DNA of 41,669 nt. Origin: Lachnoclostridium sp. An181. Lineage in GTDB: Bacteria > Bacillota > Clostridia > Lachnospirales > Lachnospiraceae. Location of the stretch: positions 1 through 41,669 of the forward strand of contig NZ_NFKJ01000019.1 of assembly GCF_002160325.1 (NCBI RefSeq), written 5' to 3'. The notes beneath the pieces are model-generated. The model was not told where the DNA came from. It did no database searches and saw only the letters and a list, made by a program, of their open reading frames with translations. Shown one piece after another: positions 37,414 to 41,669 of the stretch (position 1 is its first letter; each line of letters begins with the position of its first letter). Made by a program: the position numbers and the translations under genes.

Positions 37414-39498
37414 ATGAGAGAAGAATGGACATCTTTTAAAGGTGGAATCTGGGAAAAAGAGATTAATGTAAGAGATTTCATCCAGAAGAACTACACACCA
37501 TACGAAGGAGACGACTCCTTCCTTGCAGACCCTACAGAAGATACAAAAGATTTGTGGGCACAGGTTATGGAATTGAATAAAGAGGAACGTGAAAAAGGCG
37601 GAGTGCTTGACATGGATACAAAGATCATCTCCACGATCACTTCCCATGGACCAGGATATCTGAACAAAGACAAAGAGAAAATCGTTGGTTTCCAGACAGA
37701 TAAACCATTCAAACGTTCTCTTCAGCCATACGGCGGTATCAGAATGGCTATGAAGGCATGTGAAGAGAATGGATATCAGGTAGACCCTCAGGTCGTTGAA
37801 TTCTTTACAAAACACAGAAAAACACACAATGATGGTGTGTTTGATGCATATACACCGGAGATGAGAGCGTGCCGTTCCAGCCATATCATCACAGGTCTTC
37901 CGGATGCATACGGACGTGGACGTATCATCGGGGATTACAGAAGAGTTGCTCTTTATGGTGTTGACAGACTGATCGAGGACAAACAACATCAGAAAGATAC
38001 AACAAGAACAATCATGTACTCTGATGTGACAAGACAAAGAGAAGAGCTCTCCGAGCAGATCAAAGCGCTCAAAGAATTAAAAGAACTTGGAAAGATCTAC
38101 GGATATGATATTTCAAAACCAGCTACAAACGTACAGGAAGCGATCCAGTGGACATACTTCGGATATCTTGCAGCAGTAAAAGAACAGAATGGTGCTGCGA
38201 TGTCTCTTGGACGTACTTCTACATTCCTTGATATCTACGCAGAGCGTGACTTAAAGAACGGAACATTTACAGAGGAACAGATTCAGGAATTCATTGACCA
38301 CTTCATCATGAAACTGCGCCTTGTAAAATTTGCAAGAACACCGGAATACAATGCACTGTTCTCCGGAGACCCTACATGGGTGACAGAATCCATCGGTGGT
38401 ATGGGAATCGACGGACGTACACTGGTTACAAAGATGTCCTACCGTTACCTTCATACACTGAAAAACTTAGGAACAGCTCCGGAGCCGAACCTTACAGTAT
38501 TGTGGTCTACAAGACTTCCGGAAAACTTCAAACGTTTCTGTGCAAAGACATCCATTGAGTCCTCTTCCATTCAGTATGAGAACGATGATCTGATGAGAGT
38601 GACACACGGTGATGACTATGCGATCGCATGCTGTGTATCTTCCATGAGAGTCGGTAAAGAGATGCAATTCTTCGGAGCAAGGGCAAACCTTGCAAAATGT
38701 CTGCTTTACGCTATCAACGGTGGTGTGGATGAGATCAGCAAGAAACAGGTAGGACCAAAATACCGTCCGATCACATCCGAATATCTTGACTATGATGAAG
38801 TAATGGATAAATTCAAAGACATGATGAAATGGCTTGCGCAAGTTTACGTAAACGCTTTGAACATCATCCACTATATGCATGATAAATACTGCTATGAGAG
38901 ACTTCAGATGGCTCTTCATGACAAAGATGTGACACGTTGGTTTGCTACAGGTATTGCAGGACTTTCCGTAGTAGCTGACTCTCTGTCCGCTATCAAATAC
39001 GCGAAAGTAAAAACAGTACGTGATGAAAATGGAATCGTTGTAGATTACCAGGTTGAGGGTGACTTCCCGAAATATGGAAATGATGATGACCGTGTAGACA
39101 ACATTGCTTACGATATCGTGCATGACTTCATGTCATATGTAAAAGGAAACCACACATACCGCGGAGGTATCCCGACAACTTCTATTCTTACTATTACATC
39201 TAATGTTGTATATGGTAAGAACACAGGTTCCACACCTGATGGAAGAAAGGGCGGAGAACCTTTTGCACCGGGCGCTAACCCAATGCACAGAAGAGATTCC
39301 CACGGAGCAGTTGCATCTTTGAGCTCTGTTTCCAAACTTCCATTCAAGGATGCACAGGATGGTATTTCCAATACATTCTCCATCATCCCTGGAGCGCTTG
39401 GAAAAGACGATGCAGTAATGTTCGATGGAATCACATTTGAGCTGGAACCGGACTGCGCTTGCTGCGAGCCAAACCTCACAGTAGACGAGGATAAATAA
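37414..39498 (+). CDS. pflB: Pyruvate formate-lyase catalytic chain without its glycyl-radical domain
   Basis: This is the main barrel of pyruvate formate-lyase, which turns pyruvate and CoA into acetyl-CoA and formate. The catalytic cysteines are the Cys406-Cys407 pair in [20 protein letters not shown] (418/419 in E. coli). [31 protein letters not shown] and [22 protein letters not shown] align with the normal enzyme. The chain then departs into a 28-residue tail (from about 667) with a CACC cysteine cluster (681, 683, 684) and stops at 694. Full-length enzymes have about 740-760 residues, and the missing RVSGYA segment is encoded by the next gene. AAGGAGG precedes the ATG. Confidence 0.95.
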   Translation: MREEWTSFKGGIWEKEINVRDFIQKNYTPYEGDDSFLADPTEDTKDLWAQVMELNKEEREKGGVLDMDTKIISTITSHGPGYLNKDKEKIVGFQTDKPFKRSLQPYGGIRMAMKACEENGYQVDPQVVEFFTKHRKTHNDGVFDAYTPEMRACRSSHIITGLPDAYGRGRIIGDYRRVALYGVDRLIEDKQHQKDTTRTIMYSDVTRQREELSEQIKALKELKELGKIYGYDISKPATNVQEAIQWTYFGYLAAVKEQNGAAMSLGRTSTFLDIYAERDLKNGTFTEEQIQEFIDHFIMKLRLVKFARTPEYNALFSGDPTWVTESIGGMGIDGRTLVTKMSYRYLHTLKNLGTAPEPNLTVLWSTRLPENFKRFCAKTSIESSSIQYENDDLMRVTHGDDYAIACCVSSMRVGKEMQFFGARANLAKCLLYAINGGVDEISKKQVGPKYRPITSEYLDYDEVMDKFKDMMKWLAQVYVNALNIIHYMHDKYCYERLQMALHDKDVTRWFATGIAGLSVVADSLSAIKYAKVKTVRDENGIVVDYQVEGDFPKYGNDDDRVDNIAYDIVHDFMSYVKGNHTYRGGIPTTSILTITSNVVYGKNTGSTPDGRKGGEPFAPGANPMHRRDSHGAVASLSSVSKLPFKDAQDGISNTFSIIPGALGKDDAVMFDGITFELEPDCACCEPNLTVDEDK

Positions 39499-39511
39499 GA
39501 TTTGATGTTAC

Positions 39512-39534
39512 CCGGTCGGGAATTATCCGGCCGG
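39512..39534 (+). other. mRNA hairpin between pflB and the glycyl-radical subunit gene
   Basis: CCGGTCGG (39512-39519) pairs with CCGGCCGG (39527-39534), 8 pairs with one G-U, around GAATTAT. No U-run follows, so it is not a normal terminator. It may be a processing or stabilising element that sets the ratio of the two subunits. Confidence 0.6.
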
Positions 39535-39571
39535 AGTATATAAAAGAATAAGTGCAAGGAGGTATTTTATT

Positions 39572-39814
39572 ATGAATATTAGCGAAAGCCAGATTGATAA
39601 CTTAGTAGGATTGTTGGATGGATACGCGGAAAAGGGCGGCCATCATCTGAATGTAAACGTATTCACAAAAGAGACTTTGCTGGATGCTCAGGCTCATCCT
39701 GAAAAATATCCACAGCTGACTGTTCGTGTATCCGGATATGCGGTTAACTTCAACAAGCTCACAAAAGAGCAGCAGGATGAAGTTATCTCAAGAACATTCC
39801 ATGATGAAATCTAA
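39572..39814 (+). CDS. Stand-alone glycyl-radical domain subunit of pyruvate formate-lyase
   Basis: This 80-residue protein is the C-terminal Gly_radical domain of PFL as a separate chain. It has [38 protein letters not shown] with YAVNF, and ends [18 protein letters not shown], closely following the E. coli PFL end. Gly55 is the radical site (Gly734 in E. coli). AAGGAGG stands 9 nt before the ATG, so it is a real gene rather than a frameshift product. Unlike GrcA/YfiD, which repairs an intact PFL, this domain is the only one available to the neighbouring pflB. Its last 14 bp overlap pflA. Confidence 0.93.
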   Translation: MNISESQIDNLVGLLDGYAEKGGHHLNVNVFTKETLLDAQAHPEKYPQLTVRVSGYAVNFNKLTKEQQDEVISRTFHDEI

Positions 39815-40547
39815 AACTGGATATATACATTCATTAGAGAGTTTCGGGACCGTTGACGGTCCCGGAATTCGTTTTGTCGTCTTTTTTCAGGGATGTCCGA
39901 TGAGGTGTAAATACTGCCACAACCCGGATACGTGGAAAGTGCACGAAGGCCAGGAAATGAGCGTGGAGGAGATCCTAAAAGAGTACGACAAAAATAAAAA
40001 TTTTTATAAAAAAGGCGGAATCACAGCCACGGGAGGGGAGCCTCTTTTGCAGATGGAATTTTTAACAGAATTGTTTAAGGCTGCAAAGGAAAAGGGAATC
40101 CACACATGTCTGGATACGTCCGGGATTACGTACCGTGAGGAGAAAAAGGAACAGTTTGAGGAATTGTTCCGCTATTTGGATCTGGTACTCCTGGATATCA
40201 AACACAGCCTTCCAAAAGGCCACAAAGAGCTTACCGGGCAGCCGCAGGAGCCTGTGCTTGCATTTGCAGGAGCACTGGAAAAAGCAGGGATTCCTATGGT
40301 CATCCGTCATGTGGTCGTGCCTGGTATCACGGACAACAGGGAAGAACTGGAAACTTTGGGCCATTTGATCGCAAAATTTAAAAATTTGTGCGGTTTGGAA
40401 GTATTGCCGTACCATACTATGGGTATTTCTAAATACGAAAGGCTTGGAATGGAATATCCGCTCAAGGGTGTGGAGAGTATGGATAAACAGGAGGCAAAAA
40501 AGGCAAAAGAAATCATATTGGAAGTGATAAAGCGAGAACGCAGCTAA
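39801..40547 (+). CDS. pflA: Pyruvate formate-lyase activating enzyme (radical SAM)
   Basis: This radical SAM enzyme abstracts hydrogen from the PFL glycine. It has 248 residues. The [4Fe-4S] motif CPMRCKYC gives Cys32, Cys36 and Cys39 (CX3CX2C). [21 protein letters not shown] (the GGE SAM site) and LLDIKH are typical. The frame is open to 39726, but ATG-ATG at 39801/39804 gives the family start ([14 protein letters not shown]). The second ATG is equally possible. It lies inside the end of the radical-domain gene, so the activase is coupled to its substrate. Confidence 0.95.
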   Translation: MMKSKTGYIHSLESFGTVDGPGIRFVVFFQGCPMRCKYCHNPDTWKVHEGQEMSVEEILKEYDKNKNFYKKGGITATGGEPLLQMEFLTELFKAAKEKGIHTCLDTSGITYREEKKEQFEELFRYLDLVLLDIKHSLPKGHKELTGQPQEPVLAFAGALEKAGIPMVIRHVVVPGITDNREELETLGHLIAKFKNLCGLEVLPYHTMGISKYERLGMEYPLKGVESMDKQEAKKAKEIILEVIKRERS

Positions 40548-40574
40548 CAGGCGCGGCAATAGAGGAGGAGGCAT

Positions 40575-41351
40575 ATGAATGTATTCTTGGGAATCATGAT
40601 TCCCCTTGTTGGAACGACACTGGGTTCAGCCTGTGTGTTTTTTATGAGAAAAGATATGAAAGCACAGGTGAGAAAGGCCTTGCTTGGTTTTGCGTCCGGA
40701 GTGATGATCGCAGCATCCGTGTGGTCCTTGCTGATTCCATCCATGGACATGGCAGCAGGGATGGGAAAATTGGCATTTATCCCGGCAGCTGCAGGATTTG
40801 CTCTTGGAATTTTATTTCTTCTTCTCATGGATAAACTGGTGCCTCACCTTCACTTGGATCACAATGGGCCTGAGGGGATAAAAGCGCACTGGAGAAAGAC
40901 GACAATGCTTTTGTTTGCCGTCACACTCCACAATCTTCCGGAAGGAATGGCTGTTGGCGTTGTGTTCGCGGGTATGATTTCGGATAACCAGAATATTACC
41001 CTGGCAGGGGCGTTTGCCTTGGCCGTAGGAATCGCCATTCAAAATTTTCCTGAGGGAGCCATCATCTCCATGCCGCTCAAAGACGCTGGGATCAGCAGGA
41101 TGAGAGCATTTGTATACGGTACGCTTTCTGGTGTAGTGGAGCCTGTGGGAGCTGGTCTTACAATCCTGCTGGCATCTAAGATAGAGCCGGTACTCCCATA
41201 TCTGCTTTCATTTGCTGCAGGTGCGATGATGTATGTGGTTGTGGAGGAACTGATTCCAGAGACAGCGGAAGGAGAGCACAGTAATATTGGAACCATTGGC
41301 TTTGCGGTAGGGTTTATCATCATGATGACTCTGGACGTGGCGCTTGGATGA
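40575..41351 (+). CDS. ZIP family metal transporter
   Basis: This 258-residue integral membrane protein has about eight hydrophobic segments. The conserved metal-site helices are HNLPEGMAVGVVFAG and QNFPEGAIISMPL, the ZIP signatures. A His-containing loop HLHLDH lies between TM3 and TM4. It most resembles the GufA/ZupT-like branch, which imports zinc and other divalent metals. GGAGGAGG precedes the ATG, 27 bp after pflA. It could share the pfl transcript and supply metal, but there is no direct evidence. Confidence 0.92.
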   Translation: MNVFLGIMIPLVGTTLGSACVFFMRKDMKAQVRKALLGFASGVMIAASVWSLLIPSMDMAAGMGKLAFIPAAAGFALGILFLLLMDKLVPHLHLDHNGPEGIKAHWRKTTMLLFAVTLHNLPEGMAVGVVFAGMISDNQNITLAGAFALAVGIAIQNFPEGAIISMPLKDAGISRMRAFVYGTLSGVVEPVGAGLTILLASKIEPVLPYLLSFAAGAMMYVVVEELIPETAEGEHSNIGTIGFAVGFIIMMTLDVALG

Positions 41352-41357
41352 TAGATA

Positions 41358-41395
41358 AGAGATTGCAGAATTGTAAGACTGCAATCTCTTTCTTT
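41358..41395 (+). terminator. Terminator after the ZIP gene
   Basis: AGAGATTGCAG (41358-41368) pairs exactly with CTGCAATCTCT (41379-41389), loop AATTGTAAGA, followed by a T-rich run. It ends the pflB to ZIP unit. Confidence 0.85.
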
Positions 41396-41582
41396 GTTCT
41401 ATAGGAAATTTCGATTTCCTATAGAACAAAACCCTCCGGGAGGATGCGCACGCCGCAATAAGGAAGTTTACCGCTCTGCGGTATTGCGGCGGCGCGCAAA
41501 GTGTCAAGCCCCTCATGAGTGTGGGGAGGGGGAGGTGAAGTGGGCTTGCCCACTTTGTTCTTTTATAGGAAATTTCGATTTT
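41393..41582. repeat. Composite GC-rich repeat with nested palindromes
   Basis: A 17-bp perfect hairpin (41393-41409 with 41414-41430) closes on TTCG. Then follow CCTCC-G-GGAGG, a 10-bp arm pair CGCCGCAATA (41451-41460) with TATTGCGGCG (41482-41491) enclosing ACCGC/GCGGT, and AAGTGGGC/GCCCACTT (41538-41555). The 17-bp ATAGGAAATTTCGATTT of the first hairpin recurs at 41565-41581. No credible gene lies here. The build suggests a dispersed intergenic repeat. Confidence 0.75.
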
Positions 41583-41643
41583 GGATAAGGGGAAAAAGAA
41601 TCCCTGCCGATCGAACACATGTTAAATCAACAGGGGAATGGAC

Positions 41644-41669
41644 ATGACAATAGGACGATGGTTAGATTT
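41644..41669 (+). CDS. Possible start of a further gene, cut by the window end
   Basis: An ATG with AGGGGAATGG upstream opens MTIGRWLD to the window edge. A second frame from an ATG at 41620 (MLNQQGNGHDNR) is also open. Too little is visible to choose or name a product. Confidence 0.25.

Noticed and set aside
39499-39571. Frameshift or sequencing error as the cause of the split PFL
   Set aside because: The gap holds a clear AAGGAGG and an ATG at good spacing. Both chains gain unique residues at the split, and the gap contains a hairpin rather than decayed PFL code.
39572-39814. Small PFL gene as a GrcA/YfiD repair factor
   Set aside because: GrcA complements an intact PFL, but the adjacent pflB has no radical domain, so this is more likely an obligate subunit. 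A second full pflB elsewhere could change this.
41208-41618. 136-residue minus-strand frame and the 64-residue plus-strand frame at the right end
   Set aside because: Both run through the composite palindromic repeat, and the minus frame also overlaps the ZIP gene. Composition is not protein-like.

Overview
The window is a chromosomal replication-origin region of a low-GC Firmicute, most likely a gut Lachnospiraceae ([Ruminococcus]/Mediterraneibacter/Dorea/Blautia type). The reasons are the gene order gyrA-gyrB-recF-S4-dnaN-dnaA / oriC / rpmH-rnpA-yidD-yidC-jag-mnmE-mnmG-rsmG-parA-parB, the strong AGGAGG-type ribosome binding sites, DUF4446 and DUF3881-like genes beside parB and serS, and a surface GH2 enzyme with a KTGD-type cell-wall anchor. 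No database search was possible, so the genus is an inference.

Layout. From 184 to 8803 (minus strand) lies the initiation and topology operon: dnaA, dnaN, an S4-domain protein, recF, gyrB and gyrA, closed by a terminator at 184-227. From 8804 to 9170 lies the origin spacer, with DnaA boxes and a 59-bp near-perfect palindrome; a second group of DnaA boxes lies between dnaA and dnaN. From 9171 to 15988 (plus strand) are rpmH, rnpA, yidD, yidC and jag, then a terminator, then mnmE, mnmG and rsmG. A minus-strand alpha/beta hydrolase follows. Two perfect parS sites then precede parA, parB, a DUF4446 gene, serS and a DUF3881-like gene (17277-21718). Genes on both sides of oriC are mostly transcribed away from it.

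Beyond 21.7 kb the content becomes accessory and metabolic. A 563-bp spacer holds a decayed-looking reading frame, a predicted promoter with a cre-like operator and a MITE-like 91-bp element. It leads to an 1860-residue secreted GH2 beta-galactosidase-like enzyme. Then come tRNA-Arg(CCT), a LysR regulator divergent from a pair of half-size CHR transporters, nagA, and a five-gene peptide ABC importer with a terminator-like hairpin after the binding-protein gene.

The right end (37.3-41.4 kb) encodes anaerobic pyruvate cleavage. The pyruvate formate-lyase is split: a 694-residue catalytic chain carries the Cys-Cys pair but lacks the glycyl-radical domain. A separate 80-residue gene with its own ribosome binding site carries the RVSGYAV radical loop, and its 3' end overlaps pflA, the radical SAM activase. 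This is the most interesting system in the window. A ZIP metal transporter, a GC-rich nested-palindrome repeat and the start of a further possible gene complete the window.
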